From Pholiota molesta (Eukaryota > Basidiomycota > Agaricomycetes > Agaricales > Strophariaceae): 64,000 nucleotides of DNA. Below, one piece after another: positions 35,544 to 49,990 of the stretch (positions are counted from its first letter, which is position 1; each line of letters begins with the position of its first letter). The notes below the pieces were generated by a model. That model worked only from the letters and a program-made list of their open reading frames with translations. It was not told the DNA's origin and did not search any database. A program made the translations under genes and the position numbers. The DNA is taken from NCBI GenBank assembly GCA_014925825.1, contig JACGCK010000197.1, positions 1 through 64,000 of the forward strand. Reading direction: 5' to 3'.

Positions 35544-36551
35544 AAGCTCCGGTTGTTTTGATTCCTTCCTATGTATGTAGTCCGAAAAGTTCACTTGGAA
35601 TAGGTTGTTGAAATTGAGTCGTATCCTTCGCAATTTATTGAGTGGTCGATCAGCTCGCAGGAGCCGCAAATATCAAAAAATACGGGTGCCCGTCGTCGAT
35701 AGCCAGAGTAGAATAACTGAGAAAAGCAGTAGTTAGAAGTGTTTGGCTCTGGTTCAAATTGGAGAACTTGGTTGAAGTTGTAGTATTGTTGTAGTAGTGG
35801 CAAGAGGTGGCAAGTTTGTCAAATCGTGATCAATCTATTGCGGGCGGCGACCTGGCCGCGACAGTGCACTGCGTTGTTTTTTGATTGCCGCCGTTGGCAT
35901 GATATTTACCAAATGGGGAAACTCGGGGGAACGCTCGAATTCCTGAATGCTCGAATTCAACTCGAATTATTGAACCCGTAACAAACCTTGCAGGCAAAAT
36001 AATTCCTACAACGCACGCCAACTCGCTAACTGCATTCAACATTTCATGACATATCATACCAGAAATAGAAATCTGCCTGTGAGCAGCTTTTTCTTCGCGA
36101 ATTCAATCACATTCCAGGAGGGCAACCAAATTCAAGATGCTCGTCCTAATTCTGCATGAATATTCGAATGCCCACCATGATATCATATTTGCATGTACGC
36201 CACAGTACAACAAAAGTGCAATCTAACTTTAAAATTTACAATAACAACATCATTAAAAACAACGGAACAACCTGGGAACAGAAAAGTACACTAAAAGGAG
36301 AAGGGAAGATGATTGCGACGATGCCTCTAAGAGTCGATGGATGCCTAATTAATGATCGTCTGCTGCTTGAGAGAAAAAGTACAATGCGTGCACACAAATA
36401 AAAAGCGATGGACGGCGTAAGGTATTGTTGATTATAACCATGCATGGAGGTCTGTTGCACTCATTTCATTGGGACGTGGCCAGTGGTCGTCGTTCATTGG
36501 TTTGGAAGTTTGGCCGTTGAGGTTTTTCTGCGCGAAAGGGGCCAATTTGGC
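35544..36551. other. Intergenic region
   Basis: About 1 kb, moderately AT rich, between the F-box gene and the end of the dehydratase gene. Short open frames only. Nothing recognisable. Confidence 0.5.
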
Positions 36552-38087
<1,536 letters not shown>

Positions 38088-38929
38088 GGTGGTTGGAGAT
38101 CAAAGAGGAGCAGCACAGGCGCCGGTGCAGCGTTGGATCTTTATAGGGCAATTGGGTAATAAATACGAGGAGCTGTTCGAACCCTCGCGAGTGATTTATC
38201 ATTTATCATTTATCTCCATTCGGCGCGGCCCTTATATACACAATCTATCTGCGTTACATCACCCGCCCGTTGCCCCCACCGCTGACAAGGACGGCATGCA
38301 TGGTGTGTATAGACACTGTATAGACGCGACGACGAATGAATGCTACATACCACACCCGTCCGATGAGGTCCCCAGCCAAATCGCGTCATCTTCTAGGCCG
38401 ATGATGCCCTATTTCGTCGCGTCTGCGTCTTCATCATTTCCAATACTGACATCATAGGCACGCGAGGTAAGAAAGTCAAAATCGCGCAGCGAAGCTTAGA
38501 GAACAGAGGGATAACGTTAAAGCCCATCCGAGGCCGACACACGGTTACTAATGCATGCAGTGTGATCCTGGGATATATCGTATTATTATCTGCGATGAGG
38601 CCATTAAGGGGGTACCGAATCCAAGGACGTACGTCCTTGCTTGGAGCCTCTAAATTCATCATGGCACTGAGAAAGAGTGCATATATTCTTGTCATTGGAG
38701 ATATACGGAATATATCAATTTTCGCATGTAAGTCGTCGTCCGCTGCCGATAATATGTTGCTATCGAGTTCTGATAGTACGTACCCATGCAATTCCGTTGC
38801 TGTAATTTTAGAATCGCAACAGAGACGTCGGACGATTGGTGGGCTTCAGCATCATTCTGTCAGCTCAGAAGGAAAATGAAGATCATGAAATCATTACTAA
38901 AGCTCAATCTTCCGTATATAATTATCGTA
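38088..38929. other. Spacer between the two GDP-fucose synthesis genes
   Basis: Holds the 3' flank of GDP-L-fucose synthase and the promoter of the dehydratase. No coding exon of its own was seen. Confidence 0.5.
38140..38145 (-). promoter_or_regulatory. Possible TATA box of the GMD gene
   Basis: On the minus strand TATAAA occurs in GCCCTATAAAGATCC, about 52 bases upstream of the dehydratase ATG (38087). Spacing is short but plausible. Confidence 0.45.
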
Positions 38930-40659
<1,730 letters not shown>

Positions 40660-42044
40660 ATGGACCGCAGAGCGATCGCAGACCAGGTGTACGGCATCGC
40701 GGCGTTGCCCGGGGACGCCGATCCCCTGGGCCCGCTCGTCAAAGAGGCGCTCGAGGTCATCGACTACTGCTTGGACACCCATGGGTGCGTTCTCCAGCAC
40801 ACCTTACAGATCCTGAAACGAACATGACGCGATCCCCATACCCTCCCCTTCTGCAGGCCCGGTAACGTATCCCTCAGCTTCAACGGCGGCAAGGACTGTG
40901 CGTGTCCCTGTTTAAGATCGCAAAATCCCCCCACTCACCCTCCTCCCACAGGCACCGTCCTCCTCCACCTCTACGCCGGCGCGCTCGCGCGCCGCCACCC
41001 GCCCTCCGAGCCGGTGCCACCCATCCACGCACTCTACATCCCCGTCCCCTCGCCCTTCCCCACGCTCGAGGCCTTCATCGCCGACGCCGCGCGCCTCTAC
41101 GCCCTCGACCTCTTCTCCTGCCCCCCCGACGTGCCGCAGGTCGAGAGCGTCGTCACCCCCGCGCCCCAGATGGGCGACTCCGGTAAGGACTACGTCGCCG
41201 CACCGAAGGCGGTCGGGCAGGCGAAGGGCGGCGAGGGCATGCTGCACGCGCTGCAGACGTACAAGGCGCGCTTCCCGCACATCCGCGCGATCCTGATAGG
41301 CACGCGCCGAACGGACCCGCATGGAGGTGAGTTGCTTCGTTCGGGGATGGGGGCTGCACGATCTCTATTTTCTGACTCGCGCACATCCACTCTCGTGCAC
41401 TTGCAAAAAAAGCGAAACTATCCCACCGGAACATGACCGATCCCGGGTGGCCGTGCTTCGAGCGCGTCAACCCGATCATCAACTGGTCCTACACCGATGT
41501 GTGGGCGTTCCTGCGCCGCCTGGGCGTGCCGTACTGCTGCTTGTACGACGAGGGGTGAGATTTCCTTCTTATCTCCTTTACATTGCCTGGTGGTGAATGA
41601 AATTGTGGTATGGATAGGTACACCTCCCTCGGCTCGACGTTCAACACCTTCCCGAACCCCGCGCTCCTCGTCGCGCCATCCCCATCCCCATCAACACCAT
41701 CCGAGTCTTCTTCCGACCGTCCACCCGCGACCGACGCCGCACCGCCACCCGAAGATAACCGCATCCCCCTCGTACAACCCACACCGCAAAGTGCGGTAGC
41801 GGACACCGTGCACCTGAACGGCATACCCATTAGCACTAGCACCTGCATCAGCGGCGAGAGCCTGATCACCCAACCGCAGCCCGCGCCGCTGAAAGGTACT
41901 CCGAAACTACCGCAGCAGACGAGCGGCGCCGAGTCCCAGCGAACGCCAACGCCCGCGCGGTATCGGCCGGCGTACGAGCTGCAGGACGGGAACCTGGAGC
42001 GGAGCGGGCGCGGGTCGGCGCAGCCTCAGCCCAAACAGCATTAG
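40660..42044 (+). CDS. FAD1: FAD synthetase (FMN adenylyltransferase)
   Basis: Transfers AMP from ATP to FMN to make FAD. PAPS-reductase/PP-loop fold. Exons: the first from ATG 40660 (ending at 40784); a short one with the PP loop [16 protein letters not shown], split by an intron; then [40 protein letters not shown] and [20 protein letters not shown], followed by [20 protein letters not shown] and [20 protein letters not shown]. The usual tail [18 protein letters not shown] is present, ending at TAG 42042-42044. Odd feature: between FNTFPNPAL and YRPAYE lies a stretch of roughly 105 residues rich in proline, serine and threonine, where the two motifs usually lie close together. The frame is intact, so the insert is probably translated. 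Confidence 0.93.
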
Positions 42045-42313
42045 TAGTTGTCGTCGTTGTGGGGGGGAATGTCATATCTAAGCCAGTGGGCTGTACATCA
42101 TCTTGTTAGATTTCTTGGACGGTTCTTCTTTTTCTCTCTTCTTGCTAACTGCATAGCGCGTGATTTTGCTGATTATGCGAGGGCTTTGACATGTATATTA
42201 ATCCTACTTTTTATGTACTAAAAGATATTATAGAGGATTGCCACGGATATCTAAATGTTCTGGGTCGTCCAGTTCCAGTGCATCTCTGCAGCATGATCTC
42301 ATGAATTGAGGGC
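42045..42313. other. 3' flank of FAD synthetase
   Basis: Under 300 bases between FAD synthetase and a duplicated gene end. Nothing else seen. Confidence 0.4.
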
Positions 42314-42620
42314 GTGGAGTCCTCTATAAATACTGCGTCTTGTATAATAAGAATTATACAGTACACACAATTGTTGCACAATTGGATTAATCATTTATCT
42401 ATATATTTTCTGTCAGCCCTAGGTAATGCATCCTAGTCTACACCCAACCCACTGTACCCACATGAATAATTCCACACCAAAAAAGCAAATGAAACAATCA
42501 GGTATATGAGGCAAATCTGAGGGGACAATGAACCATGGCAGATGCAGCAATATGGGCACCCAAAAAAATTATGTGCACAGTGCCCACTGCCAAAACAGTT
42601 ACTTGGGCTTCTCATTGGCT
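42314..42620 (+). repeat. Diverged copy of the transporter gene 3' end
   Basis: Direct repeat of 44758-45031. Shared landmarks include GTGGAGTCCTCTAT, ATTCCACACCAAAAAAGCAAA and the last codons of the transporter (minus strand NEKPK then TAA). The copies differ by scattered substitutions and small indels. The left copy includes only the last few codons, so it cannot be expressed as part of the gene. The repeats flank the transposon island at 42621-44757. Confidence 0.8.
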
Positions 42621-42737
42621 GCATGTCCTCCTACTCAGTGTTTTCACTCTATTCTTGCAAAAAATTCTCTTTTTTCTGATTCCTACTAGTATCAATTACT
42701 TTCTATATTCTCTCTAGTTTTCATCGGCCAACCTCTT

Positions 42738-44122
42738 CTTTCTCTTTAGTATACTTCTTGTGGATCATGACTCCAATACTCTTAGCTTAGTATAAATAGT
42801 CCTTACAACTTATAGGAGAACCCCAGTCGTTAGACTGACTTAAGGCTGAGCACGGGTGCACCCGCAGGTATACCCGGATCCAACCCGCGGGTATTTTGGC
42901 GCCCGAAAGCCATACCTGGACCCGCGAAGATTTCTTCCCACGGATCACCCGGATCTGCGGGTCAATTACCTGCGGGTCGCAGGTACCTACAGGTATACCC
43001 GTCGTCCGCGGATCCTGACGGGTACTCGCAGGTATACCCGCAGGTACCCTCACTCAACCCTCCCTTTATGCGTCTTTGCGCCGCAGGAGCTGCTTTATGA
43101 GCAGCTCCTTTGTACGCACAGACGGTGCAGGGGCAGGGGGAGGGGTATCCGACCTGTGGGGCTCGCAAAGCGCGCGCCGGACACGGTGCGGGGCCGTGGT
43201 CGTTGTGTGTGTGTGGGCGCCACGGCACGATGTCGCGGGTGACGTGGTACGCGCGGGGTGTACGGGCACCGCGGGGAGATATAGTGGGGGGGAGCCGTGG
43301 TTGTCGTGTCGTGCGCCGCGGGACGACGTGGCGGGCGGTGGTCGTCGTGTGCGAACGCTGCCGTCGTCGTGTGTGGGCGTCGCGGCATGATGTCGTGTGC
43401 GGGCGCCGCGGCACGACGTCGCGAGCGGTGCGGGGCCGCCACGGGACGATGGGGCGGGCGGCGCGGGGCCGTTGCTGTTGTGTGCGAGCGCCGCGGCAGG
43501 ACGTCGCGGGCGGGTGACGTGGCACGATGTCGCGGGCGGGCACGTAGCGAGCGGGGGCGGCTGGCCGTAGCACGTCGTCGGCATGCATGGAGGCTGTGGG
43601 GAGGGGTCGTGGTCAGTGGCGAGTGACGGCGGAATGCGTAGGGGGGCGTACCTTGTGGGTCTCCCGCTCCCGGGTCTCCCCTTGCTCTCTCCTCCCCTTC
43701 CTTCGTCGTTGGTGTGCGGGAGTGCGGTGGGCGCGGTGAACATGGTTAGTGACGTGGGCGATGAGCGCTGAGCGCGGGTGGTAAGCGGGGATGAGATGAG
43801 AAATCCCCCCGTTGAATGTTGCTTGAGTCGATTGAAGCGGAGCTCCAACTTACGGATCGACCCGAAGGTACCCGCAGGTAAACCTGCCGACGCCGAAAGT
43901 CATACCTGGATCCGCGCTGACCCGTGGTCACGGGTGACCCGGATCCGCGGATCACTGGACCCGCAGGTATTCCCACGGGTATACCTGCGGGTTACCTGTG
44001 TGGACCCGCACCCGTGCTCAGCCTTAGACTGACTGGTATTCCACTGTAAGTTGTTAGGACTATCTATACTAAGCCAGGAGTATTGAAGTTATGAATCACA
44101 AGAAGTATACTAAAGAGAAAGA
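42738..44122. repeat. Palindromic (fold-back) element split by a hAT element
   Basis: Arms at about 42738-42830 and 44037-44122 are imperfect reverse complements: left CTTTCTCTTTAGTATACTTC and GGCTTAGTATA-like sequence, right the complement of these. With the inner element removed the arms form a roughly 200-base hairpin-type sequence whose loop was the target of the inner insertion. Probably a miniature inverted-repeat element. Ends not precisely defined. Confidence 0.7.
42841..44026. mobile_element. Non-autonomous hAT-like DNA transposon
   Basis: 1186 bases. Terminal inverted repeats of 19 bases, TAAGGCTGAGCACGGGTGC at the left end and its exact complement at the right. Flanked by an 8-base direct repeat GACTGACT (42833-42840 and 44027-44034), the duplication length typical of hAT. 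Subterminal regions repeat short words such as CCCGCAGGTATACC in both orientations. The interior (about 43080-43600) is GC rich with degenerate repeats around GCGGCACGACGTCGCG. Long open frames here, on the minus strand, are arginine and proline rich and show no transposase motif. It lies inside the fold-back element. Confidence 0.82.
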
Positions 44123-44757
44123 AAAAAGGTGAACCAATAAAGACTGGAGACTCAGTGGAGAGTCTAGAGAATGCAAGCATATGGAAAGAGATGCATTGGA
44201 GATGCGCCGGACCCCGGTGCGCGTCTAAAGGTCACGTGCTGAGGGTAAGGGTGAAATCCTTACAATACGTCATACTAACGCAGAATGGAAATGAAGCTGT
44301 GAGCACTGTGAACATCCACGGCCCTCGACATATAGAAAGATATCTGAGCCAGCGGGACCACGCTGAGCCCCCGCTGTATGCCTGCAAGAATAAGGATGGG
44401 AAACGATGCCAAACGCGCCTCGTGCCATAGCTTGTATGGATGTAGGAAGTATGCTCTCTGCGGAACGATGAGTATATGAGGGAAGGAGGAATGAGGGAAG
44501 GAGGAATGGAACGATGTCGCACCTACCTCGTATTACCTCGTATAAGTACGTGTTTTACGCCTGCTCCATGGAAACGACGTCGATGCACCCTGGACATGAC
44601 GACCAACCACTGGCAGTGATGTCATGCGAATTGCTGTGCGCTGGATCAGTGGCGTTGCTACATACGAATGGATGGGCCTTCTTTTTCAGAAAGTATTTCT
44701 GTCAGATGCATATCACTTCTTCCATACTTCGAACGACGAGCACTCCAAGGCTTGGGT
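44123..44757. other. Insert right part, no gene
   Basis: About 630 bases between the fold-back element and the right copy of the transporter 3' end. Contains a short repeat GAGGGAAGGAGGAAT near 44475-44510. No coding exon or terminal repeat recognised. Confidence 0.45.
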
Positions 44758-45009
44758 GTGGAGTCCTCTATCAATCAATACTGCATCTTGTATAACAAGA
44801 AATTATACACTACACACAATTAAAATAAATCATCTATTCTCTATCAGCCCTAACGCATCCCAGTCTATGCCCAACCCACCGTACCCGCATGAAAATCATT
44901 CCACACCAAAAAAGCAAACGAAACAATCAGGTATCGGGGATAACGAACCACGGCGGATCCAACAACACGGGCACCCAAAAAGAAAAAATATGTGCGCGGA
45001 GCGAGACAG
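44758..45009 (-). repeat. Native 3' end copy of the transporter gene
   Basis: Probable 3' untranslated region of the transporter and partner of the diverged copy at 42314-42620. The similarity continues through the stop codon and last codons up to about 45031. Confidence 0.7.
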
Positions 45010-46412
45010 TTACTTGGGCTTCTCGTTGGCCTCGATATCCTCCTTGACGCGCTCGTACGAGCCCCGGCGGGGCGCGACCGCGGCCGCGGCGGGGAGCGAC
45101 TCCTGGTGCTTCACCCAGGTGTACAGCACGGACCCGAGGAGGATGATCGCGATCGACGATGCACGGCCGCTGCAGAAGCAAACATAGACAGGGCATCAGA
45201 TCACGATAAGGGAAAGAAAGAAAGAAAGCGAGGAGGGGAGACGCACGTCGTGATGATATCATGGAAGAGCCACATGCCGAGCAGGGACGCGGCGACGCCG
45301 CGCACGGCGGAGGACACCATGTGCGTGATCGGCGAGGTGACCTTGATGGACAGCAGGCTGGCGATGCTCATGAGGAAGCCGATGATACCCTAGCGCAGCA
45401 ACAGTGGCGTCAGAATGAATTACGGACCCACCAGCCCGCCGCGGGCATCACTCACCGTGATCAGCGAGCCCCAGAGGAACGTCGCGAGGGGCGTCATCGC
45501 GCCTTCCAGCTGCACGAGCTCGCCGACGCCCAGGAACAGCTTCGCCACGTCCTTGCCCTCGCCCGCGAGGAGCAGCAGCGGCAGCAGCACGACCGCGCTC
45601 AGCAGGTTCGTGTACCACGACAGCGCGAGCGCGCTGCCGCCGACCACACCCAGACTCTGCTTGATGACGACGGAGTGCACGGCGGTGATCGCGGAGCTGG
45701 CGACGCCGAAGCCGACGCCGATGAGGGAGAGCGGGGTGCCGTCGAGGAAGACGCCGACGAAGAAGCCGAGGGTGACGAGCGCGCAGCAGAGGAGGATGCG
45801 CAGGGACGGGCGGGCGTGCAGCACGAGGAGGGAGGTGCAGACGGTAAAGGGGAGGATGAGCCCGCGCGCGACCTGGTAGAAGGAGGCGTCGACGTATTTG
45901 AGGGTGTAATTGCTGAAGCTGTGGGCGGGCGTGTCAGCAATTCCGCTGAAGAGAGGAGCGTGTGCATACCTGAGGCCGACGACGTTCAGGCCGACCATGG
46001 GGATGAGGCCTCTGCATGTTTCGACGTTGAATGTAAGTCGGTCAGGGAGGAGGCGCAGGGCGTCGGAGGCCATGAACAGCAGGGCAGCGATCGCCAGTTG
46101 CGCCCAGAGGAAGAAAAGTGGCGTGGTCGTTGTATTGAGCACCCATTTGTTACTGGCTTTCCTGGTCAGAGCACGCACGGCTGAGTGATTTAGGATACAT
46201 ACGCCATGACCATCTGCGCAAATGAACGACCATAAGCACCACGAACGGAGAGGCATATAGTGAGCTACTGACCCCGAGTGCTGCTATGAGGTAGAAGACG
46301 ACGACACCCGTCTATGGGATGTCCATGAGCGAGTACAATGTCCGTGGCGACGAAGACGACATACCACGAGGGTCTTCGAGGCCGGTTTTGCGGGTGCATT
46401 CTGGGGCGCCAT
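45010..46412 (-). CDS. GDP-fucose transporter (SLC35C-like)
   Basis: Golgi nucleotide-sugar antiporter, which brings GDP-fucose to fucosyltransferases. Exons: MAPQNAPAKPASKTLV (46365-46412), TGVVVFYLIAALG (46273-46311), an 11-base microexon for MVMA (46203-46213), then from 46161 KASNKWVLNTTTTPLFFLWA. Multi-pass helices follow: LKYVDASFYQVARGLILPFT, TLGFFVGVFLDGTPLSLIGV, WYTNLLSAVVLLPLLLLAGE, IKVTSPITHMVSSAVRGVAA and SSIAIILLGSVLYTWVKHQE. It ends EDIEANEKPK at TAA 45010-45012. The pattern of LKYVxxxFYxVxRGL, FFVGVxxDG, TSPxTHxVS and YTWV matches the GDP-fucose transporter family. Substrate is inferred from that and from the neighbouring GDP-fucose genes on the same strand. Confidence 0.82.
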
Positions 46413-47145
46413 GGGAGATGAGAACGATAACGAGCGACTGTGCCTCTATAATGAATGGCGTGGGGGACGAGGACAAGGGCTGACAGCAAATCCGTGGGAA
46501 CGTTCGAAATAGCGCCAGCATATTTACGGTTATCATACTCCGGCCATTCTGAAAGCATTCTGATGCCTCAGAAATGTTGTATACCCATACAAGGATATTA
46601 GAATTATTTCATTACCATTACGATGTTGATCATGCAATACAACGTTCCCAAAGTACCACAATTTTCGAAGAAGATAAATTTTATCAAATTTCAATTGGGT
46701 TGGAATTTTTCCTGGAATTACAACTACCATACTTAGAGATCTTCATAAGGCTACTTTTTACGGTATTTCACACATTTCATCCAATTTTACAGTGTTTCAT
46801 GGGATTGTACAGCTACAAGATAGAGAATTCAATGGAATTCATTTGTAAAGTTTTTGCAAGCTTTCCAAAAGCTTTCCAAAGACTTGTGACTCTCAAATTC
46901 CTCCCGTATTAGGATTCCAGCTCAATAAACCTTTGTAATGATCACATGCATTCTAATGGATTTTATTACATTGTAATAAAGCTTTTATTACCCTACGTTT
47001 GTGACCAGTGTATGGGATCTTAGCAGAACTTATAGGATTCCTTCATCTAGTGGCGGGCGTCGGGCGGGCGCTTTTTTGATGTGATTGCCGAGACGCGTCC
47101 GACGTCGCGTTGTGCTCGCTAGTTTCTTGCCTCCACGCTCTGACC
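46413..47145. other. AT-rich spacer in a GC-rich neighbourhood
   Basis: 730 bases between the divergent transporter and MRE11 genes. The section 46560-47000 is much richer in A and T than both neighbours. It might be an old insertion or promoter DNA. No gene recognised. Confidence 0.4.
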
Positions 47146-49990
47146 ATGTCGCAGTCTGACGGTGAAACCAGCCCGCCCCCGCCCACCCCGGGCATCCACA
47201 CCGCTTGTGAGTCTGCGTCGTACACTGTGAGAGCCTGCCTGTGACTGACATCCCCACTGTAAGACCCCGATGACACCATCAAGATCCTGCTCGCGACCGA
47301 CAACCACATTGGCTACATGGAGCGCGATCCCATAAGAGGCCAGGACTCCATCAACACCTTCAAGGAGATCTTGCAGCTGGCGGTCAAGCATCAGGTGCGT
47401 CTGCGTCTGCGTCTTTCAGGGAGCGGCGTGTGACCACGAACAGGTCGATTTCATACTGCTCGCTGGGGATCTGTTCCACGAGAATAAGCCGTCAAGGGAC
47501 TGTCTGTATCAAGTTACGGCTCTGTTGCGTGAATATACCCTGGGAGACAAGCCCGTCGAGGTAGAGCTTATGAGTGATCCTTTGGAGGGCCACGCCGATG
47601 GCTTCTCGTGCGTCCTTTCCAAATTGTTCTCTTGTGATTACTCTGAACTCTCGTAGATTTCCCGCTATAAACTACGAAGACCCCAATCTCAACGTCGGCA
47701 TCCCCGTTTTCTCAATACATGGAAACCACGACGACCCTCAAGGAACAGGAGCCGTAAGCAGCAGCAGCCCCTTCCGCCACCCAACCACCCCTCACATCCC
47801 TCTCTAGGAAGGCGCGCTCAGCGCCATGGACATCCTCTCCGTCACCGGCCTCGTCAACTACATGGGCAAGATCGACCTGCCCATCTCCGACGCCGACGCG
47901 CCCACCACCGGCATCGCCGTCCGCCCCGTCCTGCTCCGCAAGGGCAAGACGCAGCTCGGCCTGTACGGGATCGGCAACGTCAAGGACCAGCGGATGCACT
48001 TTGAGCTCAGGAGCAACCGCGTGCGCATGTTCATGCCGAAAGACAAGGACGACTGGTTCAATATGCTGTTGGTGCACCAAAACAGGTCCGTGTCTGCGTG
48101 TGGGCGTGAACGTAAACTGAGGAGTATGTTAGGGTCAAGCATGGCCCACAGGAGTTCGTCCCGGAAGGCATGTTCGATGACAGCGTCGACCTGGTCGTGT
48201 GGGGCCACGAGCACGACTGCCGCATTATCCCTGAACCTGTCGCGGGGAAGAACTACTACATCACCCAGCCTGGGTCCTCCGTAGCGACCTCCTTGGCGGA
48301 CGGAGAAGCCATCGAAAAGTGAGTAATGACAGCTCCTTCATCCTAAAAACATCCCTCACATATCACAGGCACGTCGCACTCCTCCAAATCCAAGGCAAGG
48401 AATTCCAATTAACCCCGCTCCCCCTGCGCACCGTGCGCCCCTTCGTCATCGAAGAGATCGTCCTCGCCGACATCGCCGACGACGAGAACCTCGACCTCAA
48501 CGACCAGATCGCCATCACCCAGTTCCTCAAGGCCAAAGTCAACGCCCTCATCGACAAAGCCAACGCGCTGTGGGACGAGCGCAACGCTCAATCCGACGCC
48601 GACGAGGAGCCCCTCCCGCGCATGCTCCCGCTCGTGCGCCTGAAGGTGGACACCACCGGCGTCTCCGAGACCGCGAACCCGATCCGCTTCGGGCAGGCGT
48701 TCCAGGGCCGCCTCGCGAACCCGCGCGACCTGCTCGTGTTCCACCGCGCGAAGCGCGCCGCCGCCCGGGGTGCCTCTGGGAAAGTGGCGCCCGACGAGCC
48801 GGCGCTGAGCATCGACGACCCCGCGCTGAGCGCCGCGGAGAAGCTCGCGAAGGTGCGCGTGGGCACGCTGGTAAGGGAGTACCTGGCGGCGCAGGAGCTG
48901 CAGCTGCTGGGCGAGGGCGGGATGTCGGAGGCGATCCGGATGTTTGTGGAGAAGGACGACGTGCATGCGATTCAGACGTGCGTGGGCTCGTTGCTTTTTT
49001 GTCGTTCGTCTTCCGGTATGCGGAGCTGATGGGTGGGGGCGTTCTATAGGCATGTGAGCAAGGCGCTGAAGACGCTGATGAAGAGCGTGCAGCCGAACGG
49101 CGACGCCGAGATGGCGGAGGACGACGTCGAAGATCTGGTGCGTACCTCCCTCCCCCTCTTTCCTGCGGAAGCACGCTCATCGCGCTTTGCGCCATAGCTG
49201 GTGAAAGCGAAGGAACAGCAGGAAAAAGAATACCGAGAAAATGCGAAAGCAGCCAAAGCATCAACGTCCAAGGTCGGTCCATTCCCCATTTTCTGTTTAT
49301 CGTCGCCGGCGCTATTTGATCTAACCCACGTATCCAGGGGAAAGCGAAGGCCGCAGACCCAGAGGAATCAGAAGACTCGATGATGATGGACGTCGATGCT
49401 GGCGTGTCCGACTTCCAGGAACTCGATTCGGACGAGGCCCCTCCGCCGCCGAAGAAACGAGCGGCGGCGACGGCGAAGGCGAAGGCACGAAGGCGCCGGC
49501 GAAAAAGGCGCCGGCAAAGGGCAAGGGCAAGAAGGTCCAGGTGCGCTTTCTCATCCCGTCCCCGTTTCTCTGCGCTAACTGCCGTGTCTCGATATCAGAG
49601 CGACTCGGACGAACCTATTGTCCTAGACGATGATGAAGACGATGAGGAGGAGGAGGAGGAAGCCCCACAGCCCAAAAAGCGGACGAACAGAGCCGCTGTG
49701 CTGAGGTGAGTGGCCCCGCGTCATCCGTGCAGCCTGTCACCGTTCCGATTTCCGACGTCCGTCGTCCAGCCAACCCGCAGCGAAGAAAGCGCCCGCGAGG
49801 AAGAAGGCAGCACCGGCGCCTAAGCAGAGCCAGCTCACGTTCGCCCCGGCCGGGCGCGCGTCGCGCGCCGCGGCGACGAAGGCCCGGGGGAAGATGGTGG
49901 TACGTCCATCCTGTTTGCGTTCCGCGTGTCATGGCTGAGTGAGGCGATGCCTTTTTTCAGGTGGATGATGACGAGGACGACGAGGACTGA
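47146..49990 (+). CDS. MRE11: Double-strand break repair nuclease MRE11
   Basis: Nuclease of the MRN complex: break sensing, end resection and meiosis. Exon 1 starts [20 protein letters not shown]. Phosphoesterase motifs are in order: [65 protein letters not shown] and [11 protein letters not shown], with [20 protein letters not shown]. The capping and RAD50-binding region follows ([40 protein letters not shown]). The tail is lysine and acid rich ([20 protein letters not shown]), with [16 protein letters not shown] and VDDDEDDED at TGA 49988-49990. In the lysine-rich exon the frame changes near 49488; one added G in GAAGGCACGAAG restores [16 protein letters not shown]. Otherwise intact. Confidence 0.94.

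Noticed and set aside
43066..43848. 260-codon minus-strand frame as a transposase or host gene
   Set aside because: Only arginine, proline, threonine and histidine repeats; no catalytic motif. It arises from the GC-rich repeat block in the hAT-like element.
45261..46184. A 307-codon open frame on the plus strand inside the transporter gene
   Set aside because: It is antisense to the well supported transporter exons, has biased composition (E, G, A and Q rich) and reads through intron positions. GC-rich genes commonly create such shadow frames.
48548..49282. 244-codon minus-strand frame opposite MRE11
   Set aside because: Antisense to conserved MRE11 exons; composition driven by GC content.
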